From the NCBI GenBank assembly GCA_038853715.1, contig JAWCJE010000009.1, positions 29,413-65,215 on the forward strand: a stretch of DNA of 35,803 nt. Reading direction: 5' to 3'. Shown piece by piece: positions 8,206-15,234 of the stretch. Numbering within the stretch: position 1 is the stretch's first letter; each line of letters begins with the position of its first letter. The notes under the pieces are model-generated. The model ran no database searches, was not told the DNA's origin, and saw only the letters and a program-made list of their open reading frames with translations. This DNA comes from Candidatus Nezhaarchaeales archaeon (GTDB lineage: Archaea; Thermoproteota; Methanomethylicia; Nezhaarchaeales; JAWCJE01). The position numbers and the translations under genes are program-made.

Positions 8206-8943
8206 TTAAGCCCTCCGTTTAACTATGGAGTTTAAAGCTTCCTCAATCTCCATAGGGTTCCTCAACACTATGGTCCCCTCCATCCTCTTCAACCTCTCCA
8301 CATTTTCGAGGTCAATCTTCCTTGGCTTCACCTTTATCACCCTGCCAACGGTAATTGCGCCGTAGGGACAGCAAGGCAAACATAGGCTACAACCCGTACA
8401 CTTAAGCAGGTCTATGGACGCTTTACCCTCCACCATCGATATGGCGGAATACTTACAACCCTCAATAGCGCTACAGACCTTACAACCTTTACAGGTATCT
8501 CTATCGACCATGTGGGGTAGACTGGTTTCGATGTAGCCAAGATCTTGATCCGTAGGCACTACGATAACGGGGGTGCCGCTCTTTTGGGCGTGGGCAACCG
8601 CGTTAGTAACGAGGTTATCGGTTATCCCGTTTACTATTTTAGCTACCGTGTTAGCGGTAGCCGGAGAAACTACGAGCGCTTTATATACACCTCTAGCAAG
8701 CCTCGCCGATTTAGGGTAACTGGATCCTTGAGTATCATCAGTGAATATTTCGCTTAAATAGCCTCCTCGAGCAACCTCCTTAAGCTTATCGAGTAGACCG
8801 TACATCCTGACAACTTCTAAACCGGCTGCCGAAAGGAATACTGTAATCTTAAAGTTATGCTTCTTAACGAGGTTAAGCATCACGTTAAAGGTTTCAGCTA
8901 AATAATGACCAGCCCCCGTAATCGCCCAAGCTATATTATTAAT
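8206..8943 (-). CDS. Flavoprotein/ferredoxin, dihydromethanopterin reductase (DmrX)-like
   Basis: An FMN flavoprotein domain followed by two [4Fe-4S] clusters, as in dihydromethanopterin reductase (acceptor), which reduces dihydromethanopterin to H4MPT. The flavoprotein part shows VVSPATANTVAKIVNGITDNLVTN. The iron-sulphur part shows CKGCKVC followed by a fourth Cys, and CTGCSLCLPCCP. The first ATG/GTG pair at 8878-8883 would begin at VMLNLVKKH. However, the same frame continues upstream with AWAITGAGHYLAETFN, the expected first strand and FMN loop of this family. No ATG, GTG or TTG lies between there and the mptD stop at 8956. An ATT at 8941-8943 follows a GGGGG ribosome site by eight bases, so I placed the start there, giving 245 residues. 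The next gene downstream is the DHPS-like protein. Confidence 0.82.
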   Translation of the reverse strand: MNNIAWAITGAGHYLAETFNVMLNLVKKHNFKITVFLSAAGLEVVRMYGLLDKLKEVARGGYLSEIFTDDTQGSSYPKSARLARGVYKALVVSPATANTVAKIVNGITDNLVTNAVAHAQKSGTPVIVVPTDQDLGYIETSLPHMVDRDTCKGCKVCSAIEGCKYSAISMVEGKASIDLLKCTGCSLCLPCCPYGAITVGRVIKVKPRKIDLENVERLKRMEGTIVLRNPMEIEEALNSIVKRRA

Positions 8944-8955
8944 GGTGATAACCCC

Positions 8956-9369
8956 CTAAGGTTTATTGATGCTTTCCACCTTCTCTACGTAGGCTAACGT
9001 ATACTTCATCCTTGGAATGTAGCGCATCCTTCCTATCGCCCTAAAACCGCCGTATTTGGATACGACATGTATATCAAGCATATGCCCCTTAATAGTATCG
9101 TAATCGTAGGGATGCTTCTTTGAGCCTTTAATAAGCCGCGTTCTTATCTTAACGCTCACCTTCTCCTTAAAAGGTTGGAGGGAGAAGGCCTTCTCGATCG
9201 TTGATTCCACAGCCCTCAACAACCTCTTATCCTTGGAGATCGGTAACCCTACGACTTGGTGATAGATAGCGCCGAGACATACCCCGGCCTCAAAAATCGC
9301 CCTCTCCCGATCAGTTATGGTTTTATCGAAAAACCTCTTAGCTTCATCAGGCTCAGCCGATGAATCCAT
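8956..9369 (-). CDS. mptD: 7,8-dihydroneopterin aldolase, archaeal type
   Basis: The 137-residue product matches the archaeal MptD (DHNA) family, which splits 7,8-dihydroneopterin to 6-hydroxymethyl-7,8-dihydropterin and glycolaldehyde in methanopterin synthesis. The signature is DRERAIFEAGVCLGAIYHQVVG at residues 20-41, containing the likely catalytic E27 and H37. Later conserved segments include YDYDTIKGHMLDIHV and GRMRYIPRMKYTL. It is unrelated in fold-sequence to bacterial FolB. It lies between mptE and the DmrX-like gene in the same orientation. The latter begins about a dozen bases after the mptD stop and in the same frame. Confidence 0.9.
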   Translation of the reverse strand: MDSSAEPDEAKRFFDKTITDRERAIFEAGVCLGAIYHQVVGLPISKDKRLLRAVESTIEKAFSLQPFKEKVSVKIRTRLIKGSKKHPYDYDTIKGHMLDIHVVSKYGGFRAIGRMRYIPRMKYTLAYVEKVESINKP

Positions 9370-9654
9370 ACTACTAACCTCGCGTCCACTCCCTTATAGG
9401 GCTGGGTGCGTTTAAATGATCTTGATTTAACCGCTTAGGTTTAAGCCTAAAGTGTTTACGCTGGCTTAAGCTACGTCGTGCTTGGGATTTAGGGCATGCA
9501 TTAACTGATGTGTAGGTTGTTGAGGTTTGACGGTATTCATCCCCGTTGGAGGCGTTTACACGATTAATGCTTGAGGGGCTAATGAAGCTGTTAAATATCT
9601 TAAACCTAGAGTTATGATCCTTACACATTACAAGGTGAAGTGGCTTAAACGCGT
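9370..9654. other. Intergenic gap of 285 bases within the pterin operon
   Basis: No credible gene is visible. A short hairpin, TTAGG-TTTAAG-CCTAA, is at about 9437-9452. A minus-strand open frame across most of the gap has a low-complexity Ser/Asn/Arg composition and no family features. I see no tRNA or C/D-box pattern. The gap is unusual because neighbouring genes in this cluster are spaced by only a few bases, so mptD may have its own promoter here. Confidence 0.4.
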
Positions 9655-10425
9655 TTAGAAGTTATTTAAGAGTTCTGAGGCCTTAATGTTTTTAAAGCCC
9701 AGTATATGGCTTGTACCGGTGATGTTGAAGAGCTTCGCCTTAGACCTTGATGAAAGCCATTCTAAAAGCTCTTTAGCTACTTCCAGCTTTTTGGCTTTAA
9801 CCTGGCTAGCTTCAACATGGTCCTTTAACCACGGTTTAGAGTACCTCCCTACTACGCGTCCTAGGTCCATTCCCGCAAGGATGATTATGGAGGCTCCCAT
9901 TGTTTCAGCTATGAAAACGGCTCTATCCCCGTCGGTGAAGCCTCCAAAATTATACACGTTGGGTGGCGGTTTAACCTGAACGGATCCAATCACGTGGCCC
10001 TTTAAAATAGGTACGTACCGCTTAACCAGGTCGATGTTATCCCCGTGGGCGTGTACTACAGCTATGGAGCCTAGCCTACAGGCTTTAACCACGTAATTGA
10101 CCCCGCCGTCTAAGTCTGTTACTATGACCCTTGGAATCAGGTTTCGATCTAATGTAGCCCTAGTAGCTCCATCCGCGGCTACCAATACCACCCTATCGGT
10201 AATCCCGGATAACATTAGGTCGTGAAGGTTTGATTCAAGTGAGGGGCCAGCTCCTAAAACAACTACTGCCTTACCCTGTAATCTCTCTTTAAGCGTGGAT
10301 ATGCCTAGCCTCTCGCCCCTTAGAAGGCTGCTTAAGATGTGTGCTGCTTCCTCGTCCTTTTTAACGTCGTAGCCGAAGGTCTTAACTATCTTCTCGTAGA
10401 AGGGTAACCACTCGTTAAAATCCAA
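9655..10425 (-). CDS. mptE: 6-hydroxymethyl-7,8-dihydropterin pyrophosphokinase, archaeal type
   Basis: MptE transfers pyrophosphate from ATP to 6-hydroxymethyl-7,8-dihydropterin, activating it for coupling in methanopterin synthesis. It belongs to the DUF115 family, not to bacterial FolK. Visible conserved blocks are VVVLGAGPSLE at 54-64, ADGATRATL at 84-92, VTDLDGG at 102-108, HAHGDN at 125-130, and NFGGFTDGDRA at 159-169, followed by the C-terminal GMDLG region. At 256 residues it is a normal archaeal length. The start is a TTG ten bases after the mptA stop, with AAGG a few bases before it, so mptA-mptE is a two-gene unit. Confidence 0.92.
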   Translation of the reverse strand: MDFNEWLPFYEKIVKTFGYDVKKDEEAAHILSSLLRGERLGISTLKERLQGKAVVVLGAGPSLESNLHDLMLSGITDRVVLVAADGATRATLDRNLIPRVIVTDLDGGVNYVVKACRLGSIAVVHAHGDNIDLVKRYVPILKGHVIGSVQVKPPPNVYNFGGFTDGDRAVFIAETMGASIIILAGMDLGRVVGRYSKPWLKDHVEASQVKAKKLEVAKELLEWLSSRSKAKLFNITGTSHILGFKNIKASELLNNF

Positions 10426-10435
10426 GGCGATAACC

Positions 10436-11365
10436 TTAACCTAGAACCTCCCTTCTAAGCTGGCCTAAGGACGTATTTCTTACGGCTACTAAATCGTGTT
10501 TATGTACGCTTTCCCTACTTCTTATCGATAGGCGTACCTTTACATCGTCGGGGAAGTGCTTAAAGTGGTCTACGACCCCCTTAGCCATAAGCCTAATGGA
10601 GTCCTCTACGAAGCGCGGGTTACTCATGGCCGTAAGGACTAATGCTACCTCGTCCTTCCTTTTTAGGAGTTCGAAGGTTGAAGCGCTTAAAGCCTTCTCC
10701 ACTATTCTTATTAGGTCGGTAACATCGACGTTGAAGCCTTCAGGCACCTCAATCATAGCCTCCCCTTCACTACGTTGCATATGGGTTGCGATGGGTAGCC
10801 TATTAATTAAGGTTCGCGCCTGATCCTCGACGTAATTAAGGCTTTCAGAGGCTTCCTTTACTGAGGCCTCTTGGAGGGCCTCTCTAACACATGGGCATGC
10901 GGTTATTCCTATAACCTTAACCCCCACCATTTTCCTCGTTTCAATCTTTGAGTTTAAGAGCTTTGAGGTTGCTCCAGCCATTACCTCATAGGGTTCATAG
11001 GTTAGCATTCCGGTTTGCGGCGTCCTACGCTCGAAGATAGCTTCAGCTCTCGCTTTAACCTCGGCTCTACTAGCGTACTCATGCCTCTTTAATAGTTCCT
11101 CCGCTATTGCCGCGCATATATCTTCGATCTTTAAAACCTTCTTCGCGAACGCGTTAAAGACCTCCGCTATTACCTCGTAGCTTCTCGAAGCATCTATGCC
11201 GCGCCTTTCAGCTGGTAGGTCTATGTATACGTCGAAGGAGGGGACTATTACTACGTCTTTACCTTCGAACTTAGTGAAGCTTAAAGGCATCTTAATCCCG
11301 GTTAGCCCAACTTTCTCCAACGGGATCTGTACGGTCGGCCTCTCTCCATGTACGTCTCGAGACAC
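10436..11365 (-). CDS. mptA: GTP cyclohydrolase MptA
   Basis: MptA is an Fe(II)-dependent GTP cyclohydrolase of the FolE2 superfamily that makes 7,8-dihydroneopterin 2',3'-cyclic phosphate, the first step of methanopterin synthesis. Recognisable blocks are DLPAERRGIDASR at 49-61, VKVIGITACPC with C157 and C159, and ATHMQRSEG around H195. The C-terminal half has the second cyclohydrolase lobe with NPRFVEDSIRLMAKG. The length of 309 residues is typical. The GTG start opens the minus-strand pterin operon and faces the plus-strand DUF447 gene across a 126-base gap. The cyclic phosphodiesterase (MptB) that follows in the pathway is not in this window. Confidence 0.93.
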   Translation of the reverse strand: MSRDVHGERPTVQIPLEKVGLTGIKMPLSFTKFEGKDVVIVPSFDVYIDLPAERRGIDASRSYEVIAEVFNAFAKKVLKIEDICAAIAEELLKRHEYASRAEVKARAEAIFERRTPQTGMLTYEPYEVMAGATSKLLNSKIETRKMVGVKVIGITACPCVREALQEASVKEASESLNYVEDQARTLINRLPIATHMQRSEGEAMIEVPEGFNVDVTDLIRIVEKALSASTFELLKRKDEVALVLTAMSNPRFVEDSIRLMAKGVVDHFKHFPDDVKVRLSIRSRESVHKHDLVAVRNTSLGQLRREVLG

Positions 11366-11491
11366 TACGATCTACCTAGCCCTAGCCTAAGGCTTTCAAG
11401 CCTAAAGTTTAAAGCTTTACGGAACTTTAGAAGGGTAATCCGTGAAGGGTAAGGCCTTCATGTTTTCACGAGTGGTAGGCGTGACGTAGCT

Positions 11492-12136
11492 ATGAGGAGA
11501 AGAGGTTTAGCTAAATACGGCTTTATACCCGGGGCCGTAATGGAGGCCGTGGTTTCAACTTGTGATGAGGACGGTAGGCCTAACGCCGCCCCTATGGGTG
11601 TTACGAGCGGGGATTTACGTACACTTATTATTAGGCCCTACCTTAATACGACCACCTATAGGAACTTGAAGGTTAGTAGGTGTGCTGTGGTAAATATAAC
11701 GTTAGATCCGTGGCTCTTCTACATAACGGCTTTAAAGGAGGTAAACCCTGAGGGGGTTTTACCTTTAAAGCTCTTCGATAAAGCCGAGAAGGTTAAGGCG
11801 CCTAGGCTTAAGGATGCCCAAGGCTTCATAGAGGTAAACGTAATCGACATTAAGGAGGTAGGTAAACGCGGGATCGTAAAATGCGAAGTAGTATACGCTA
11901 AAGCTAAGAGGATGCCGGCTAGGTTGTACTGTCGTGGAGCCTATGCGGCTATAGAGGCCGTCATTCACGCTACGAGAGTTAAGGAGGCGTTAGCCGCGGG
12001 TAACGTGGAGGAGGCTATGAGGCTTGAGGGGCTCATTAAGTACTATCGAGACCTCGTTAGAAGGGTTTCGAGGGGGACTACCTATGAGGCCGTGATTGAA
12101 GGCCTACTTAACCTCATTAAACGCTGGAGGGGTTAA
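11492..12136 (+). CDS. DUF447-family protein, probable flavin-binding split barrel
   Basis: A 214-residue member of the DUF447 family, whose N-terminal half resembles FMN-binding split-barrel proteins. Visible pieces are VMEAVVSTCDEDGRPNAAPMGV near residues 17-38, TTYRNLKVSRCAVVNIT near 53-69, and a mostly helical C-terminal half rich in Arg and Glu. The family co-occurs with H4MPT genes in archaea and in bacteria that use H4MPT, but its reaction is not known to me. Here it opens the plus-strand operon and diverges from mptA, which supports a role in pterin or deazaflavin cofactor metabolism. The next gene starts nine bases after its stop. Confidence 0.85.
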   Translation: MRRRGLAKYGFIPGAVMEAVVSTCDEDGRPNAAPMGVTSGDLRTLIIRPYLNTTTYRNLKVSRCAVVNITLDPWLFYITALKEVNPEGVLPLKLFDKAEKVKAPRLKDAQGFIEVNVIDIKEVGKRGIVKCEVVYAKAKRMPARLYCRGAYAAIEAVIHATRVKEALAAGNVEEAMRLEGLIKYYRDLVRRVSRGTTYEAVIEGLLNLIKRWRG

Positions 12137-12145
12137 GGCGGTTTG

Positions 12146-13375
12146 ATGGGTGATAGGCTAGCCCTTAAGGGGTGGAGGGTTGTCGTCGGAGACGGCATGG
12201 AGGTTCTAAGCGAGTATTACGTAGTTCTGAAAGGCACTAGTATAACGCGTATATGTAGTAGTAGACCGGTAAACGTGGGGAGGGTTGTAAAGCTCGACGG
12301 GTGCGCTATTATACCTGGGCTTATAAACGCGCACGTCCACCTTGGGGATGCGGGGTTTAAGGACGTAGGTATTGGGCTTGGTTTAAATGAACTCTTTAAA
12401 CCATACAGCGGTTTAAAGCATAAACTGCTTTCATCTTGCTCCGATGGGTACCTCGTTGAGGCGATGAAGAAAGCGCTACTAGACATGATGAAGGGAGGGA
12501 TCACCCTCTTCGCTGACTTTAGGGAGGGAGGGGTTGGGGGGGTGAACCTTCTGCTTCGGGCCTTGAAGGATGTAAGGATTAAAGGCTTAATCCTTGGAAG
12601 GGTCGATTACGCCTTTAGTTTAAGGAGGTTGAGGGTTAATAAGGGGGGCTACCCAAGCCGAGCTTTAAGGGTTTTGAAGAAGTTGGTTAAGGTAGCGCAT
12701 GGAGTAGCTCCGAGCGGGGCTAACGAGTTAACTGATGACGCGCTTAAGCAGTACGCTGAAGCGGCTAAGGGCTTGTTAAAGGCGATTCATGTATCTGAAA
12801 ACCCGATGGGGCGTGCGTTATCGGTTAGAAGGACTGGGTTAACTGAGGTGGAGCGGGTATTAAGGTACTTTAAGCCTAGCTTTTTAGTACATTTAACCTA
12901 TGCCTCCGACGAGGAGCTAAGGATGGTTTATGACCACGGCGTACCCGTGGTTTGCTGTCCGAGGGCTAATGCTTTATTAGGGTTGAAGCTACCGCCGATA
13001 CCGATGCTGCTTAAGCTAGGTGTATGCGTTGCGCTTGGAACCGATAACGTCATGATAAACCCCCCGAATATGTTTAGGGAGATGGAGTTCGTTCTTAAAG
13101 CTTATTCCTCCTTGGGCTTCAAGCTGCAGCCTCGCGAAGTTTTAAAGCTGGCAACGATAAATGGCGCTAAAGCCTTAGGCTTAGGAGGGGAAACTGGATC
13201 TATAGATGCTGGGAAGAGGGCTGATTTAACGGTGATAGATTTTAGCGATGAAAACTTAAGCTATTCCCATGACGTAGTCGCGTCAATAGTTAATAGGGCT
13301 GAGGCTAAAAACGTTAAAGCCGTACTGGTTGATGGGGGGGTTGCGTATGATCGAGATTCAGAGCTTGAACTCTGA
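12146..13375 (+). CDS. Metal-dependent amidohydrolase (deaminase-type), substrate unknown
   Basis: A cytosine deaminase/TRZ-type amidohydrolase of 409 residues with a small beta-sandwich at both ends and a TIM barrel in the middle. Metal and catalytic positions are all present (numbering counts a TTG codon immediately before this ATG): H64 and H66 in NAHVHLGD, H216 in AIHVSEN, H250 in LVHLTY, and D301 in ALGTDN. The C-terminal GSIDAGKRADLTVIDF is the usual closing strand pair. I chose the ATG at 12146 over the adjacent TTG at 12143. Its end overlaps the arfC start by 29 bases, and cofG and cofH follow. Because ArfC's product must be deaminated before the CofH substrate is formed, deamination of that pyrimidine is a plausible but untested function. 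Confidence 0.88.
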   Translation: MGDRLALKGWRVVVGDGMEVLSEYYVVLKGTSITRICSSRPVNVGRVVKLDGCAIIPGLINAHVHLGDAGFKDVGIGLGLNELFKPYSGLKHKLLSSCSDGYLVEAMKKALLDMMKGGITLFADFREGGVGGVNLLLRALKDVRIKGLILGRVDYAFSLRRLRVNKGGYPSRALRVLKKLVKVAHGVAPSGANELTDDALKQYAEAAKGLLKAIHVSENPMGRALSVRRTGLTEVERVLRYFKPSFLVHLTYASDEELRMVYDHGVPVVCCPRANALLGLKLPPIPMLLKLGVCVALGTDNVMINPPNMFREMEFVLKAYSSLGFKLQPREVLKLATINGAKALGLGGETGSIDAGKRADLTVIDFSDENLSYSHDVVASIVNRAEAKNVKAVLVDGGVAYDRDSELEL

Positions 13376-14045
13376 GGAGTATGAGGATAGACCCTACGTT
13401 ATTTTAAGCGCTGCTATGACCCTAGACGGGAAGATAGCTACTAAAACGCGTGACTCGAAAATCTCATGCATCGAGGATTTAAAACGCGTCCATAAGTTAA
13501 GGGCTAGCGTGGACGCGATAATGGTGGGGATAGGTACCGTTCTCATCGATGACCCTAAGCTACTGGTTAAGTACTATGAAGGTAGAAACCCGATTAGGGT
13601 GGTCGTTGATAGTAAAGCTAGAATTCCGTTAAACGCTAAGGTGATAACGGAGGGAGGGGCGCGTACCGTGGTAGCCGTTACGGACTTAGCTCCGATAAGT
13701 AAGGTTGAAGAATTGAAGAGGGTGGGCGTGGAGGTGGTCGTAGCTGGATCCGGGGAGGAGGTTGACTTAAAGCTTTTAATGAGGAAACTGAGGGCTATGG
13801 GTGTTCGAACTTTAATGCTCGAAGGGGGGGCTACGCTTAACTGGAGCATGGTTAAGGAGGGGTTAATTGATGAAGTAAGGGTTGCTATCGCTCCTGTAAT
13901 CGTTGGCGGGAGGGACGCGCTTTCCCTCGTTGAAGGTGAAGGGTTTAATTACGTGGATGAAGGTCTTAAGCTTAAACTTGAACGAGTTGAAACCTGCGGA
14001 GAGGATTTAGTATTATATTACAAGGTTCAACGTCGTCAGAATTAG
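13347..14045 (+). CDS. arfC: 2,5-diamino-6-(ribosylamino)-pyrimidinone 5'-phosphate reductase
   Basis: A stand-alone RibD C-terminal (dihydrofolate-reductase-like) domain that reduces the ribosyl side chain to ribityl with NAD(P)H in archaeal riboflavin and F420 precursor synthesis. Visible signatures are ILSAAMTLDGKIAT near the start, VDAIMVGIGTVLIDDPKL, RNPIRVVVDS, and LMLEGGATLNWSMVKEGLIDEV followed by the IAPVIVGG motif. I place the start at the ATG 13347, which has a GGGGGG ribosome site seven bases before it. An in-frame TTG at 13329 would add six residues. It overlaps the amidohydrolase by 29 bases. The length of 232 residues is close to archaeal relatives. There is no fused deaminase domain, so a separate deaminase is required. 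Confidence 0.92.
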   Translation: MIEIQSLNSEEYEDRPYVILSAAMTLDGKIATKTRDSKISCIEDLKRVHKLRASVDAIMVGIGTVLIDDPKLLVKYYEGRNPIRVVVDSKARIPLNAKVITEGGARTVVAVTDLAPISKVEELKRVGVEVVVAGSGEEVDLKLLMRKLRAMGVRTLMLEGGATLNWSMVKEGLIDEVRVAIAPVIVGGRDALSLVEGEGFNYVDEGLKLKLERVETCGEDLVLYYKVQRRQN

Positions 14046-14092
14046 GCTGTAGCGGGATCAGTAAGAAGTTTGAGAATGCATTATTTGAAGCG

Positions 14093-15211
14093 GTGGAGGG
14101 TAAGGTTGATCGTTACACGGCTCAAGTATTAATAAACGCCCAAGCGAAGGAGGTTTTAGTTTTAATCCTCCTAGCTAACCTTATAAGGGATAGGTGTAAA
14201 GGGCCTATTGTAAGCTTCTCTAAGAAGGTATTTATACCGTTAACTAACGCGTGCCGTAATAGATGTGCTTACTGCGGGTTTAGAAGGGATTTCCCTGAAG
14301 CTAAGATACTTAGGCCTAAAGAGGTTTTAACGATAGCTAAGGATGGGAAGAAGCAGGGCTGTAGAGAGGCACTCTTCACCATGGGGGAGAAGCCTGAGGA
14401 AGCATACTGGGAGGCTAGGAAAGCCCTACGTGAAATAGGTTATTCCAGCATCGTTGAATACCTACGTGACGCCTGCGAGCTCGTTATCAGGGAAACTGGC
14501 TTACTTCCACATAGTAACCCGGGCGTTCTAAGTAGGGATGAAGTACGCCTATTAAAGGAGGTAAATGCGAGCTTGGGCCTCATGCTTGAAAACTCGAGCG
14601 TAAGGTTATGCGGTAAAGGGATGCCCCATGAGCTTAGCCCAGGTAAACATCCTGAGGCTAGGGTTAGAACCATTGAGGCGGCGGGCATGGAACGCGTAGC
14701 CTTCACCACGGGGATACTGATAGGGATAGGGGAAACCTTAGAGGAGCGCGTAGACTCCCTCCTAACAATACGTAGCCTCCACGAGAAGTACGGCCATATA
14801 CAGGAGGTTATCGTGCAACCGTTTAAAGCTAAACCCGGAACCCCTATGTCAAACCGCCCGGAGCCGAGCATAATGGATTTAGCGAAAACCATCGCGGTGG
14901 CGCGTATACTACTACCTATCGACGTAAACGTTCAAACCCCTCCAAATTTAAGCTTAGGCTACTGCAAACTACTGCTTAAAGCCGGGATCAACGATTGGGG
15001 CGGTATATCACCGGTAACCAAAGACTTCATAAACCCCGAGTATCCATGGCCTAGCGTAAGCGGGCTTAAAAGGATTACGGAGGAGGCGGGGTTAACCCTT
15101 AAGGAGAGGCTACCCATATACCCGGACTTTATTAGGAAGGGTTACCTCCCTGACTCTTTAAGGGGGATAGTAGCTGAGCTTGTTGATAAGGATGGCTACG
15201 TTAAGGAGTGA
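14093..15211 (+). CDS. cofG: 7,8-didemethyl-8-hydroxy-5-deazariboflavin synthase subunit CofG
   Basis: A radical-SAM enzyme that completes formation of Fo, the deazaflavin chromophore of F420, from the CofH product. The [4Fe-4S]/SAM motif is C54-RNR-C58-AY-C61, in the block PLTNACRNRCAYCGFRRD. Later family blocks are GEKPEEAYWEAR, NPGVLSRDEV and the C-terminal NDWGGISPVTKDF. The only standard start is the GTG at 14093 (372 residues). The frame upstream continues with family-like sequence (KKFENALFEAVEGK) back beyond 14060, with no ATG, GTG or TTG. The real start may be an ATT at 14012, which follows GGAGAGG by about seven bases. The gene sits between arfC and cofH in one operon. Confidence 0.93.
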   Translation: MEGKVDRYTAQVLINAQAKEVLVLILLANLIRDRCKGPIVSFSKKVFIPLTNACRNRCAYCGFRRDFPEAKILRPKEVLTIAKDGKKQGCREALFTMGEKPEEAYWEARKALREIGYSSIVEYLRDACELVIRETGLLPHSNPGVLSRDEVRLLKEVNASLGLMLENSSVRLCGKGMPHELSPGKHPEARVRTIEAAGMERVAFTTGILIGIGETLEERVDSLLTIRSLHEKYGHIQEVIVQPFKAKPGTPMSNRPEPSIMDLAKTIAVARILLPIDVNVQTPPNLSLGYCKLLLKAGINDWGGISPVTKDFINPEYPWPSVSGLKRITEEAGLTLKERLPIYPDFIRKGYLPDSLRGIVAELVDKDGYVKE

Positions 15212-15234
15212 TGGATGTGGAGGGTGATTAAGGA

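Noticed and set aside
8956-8958. TAG readthrough or pyrrolysine joining mptD and the DmrX-like gene
   Set aside because: MptD ends at its normal family length at this codon, and a ribosome site precedes the next start; separate proteins are more likely.
9374-9628. Minus-strand 84-residue open frame between mptD and mptE
   Set aside because: Low-complexity Ser/Asn/Arg composition, no family features and no convincing ribosome site; most likely non-coding.
12217-12504. Antisense open frame within the amidohydrolase gene
   Set aside because: It mirrors a strongly conserved coding region and has no independent features.
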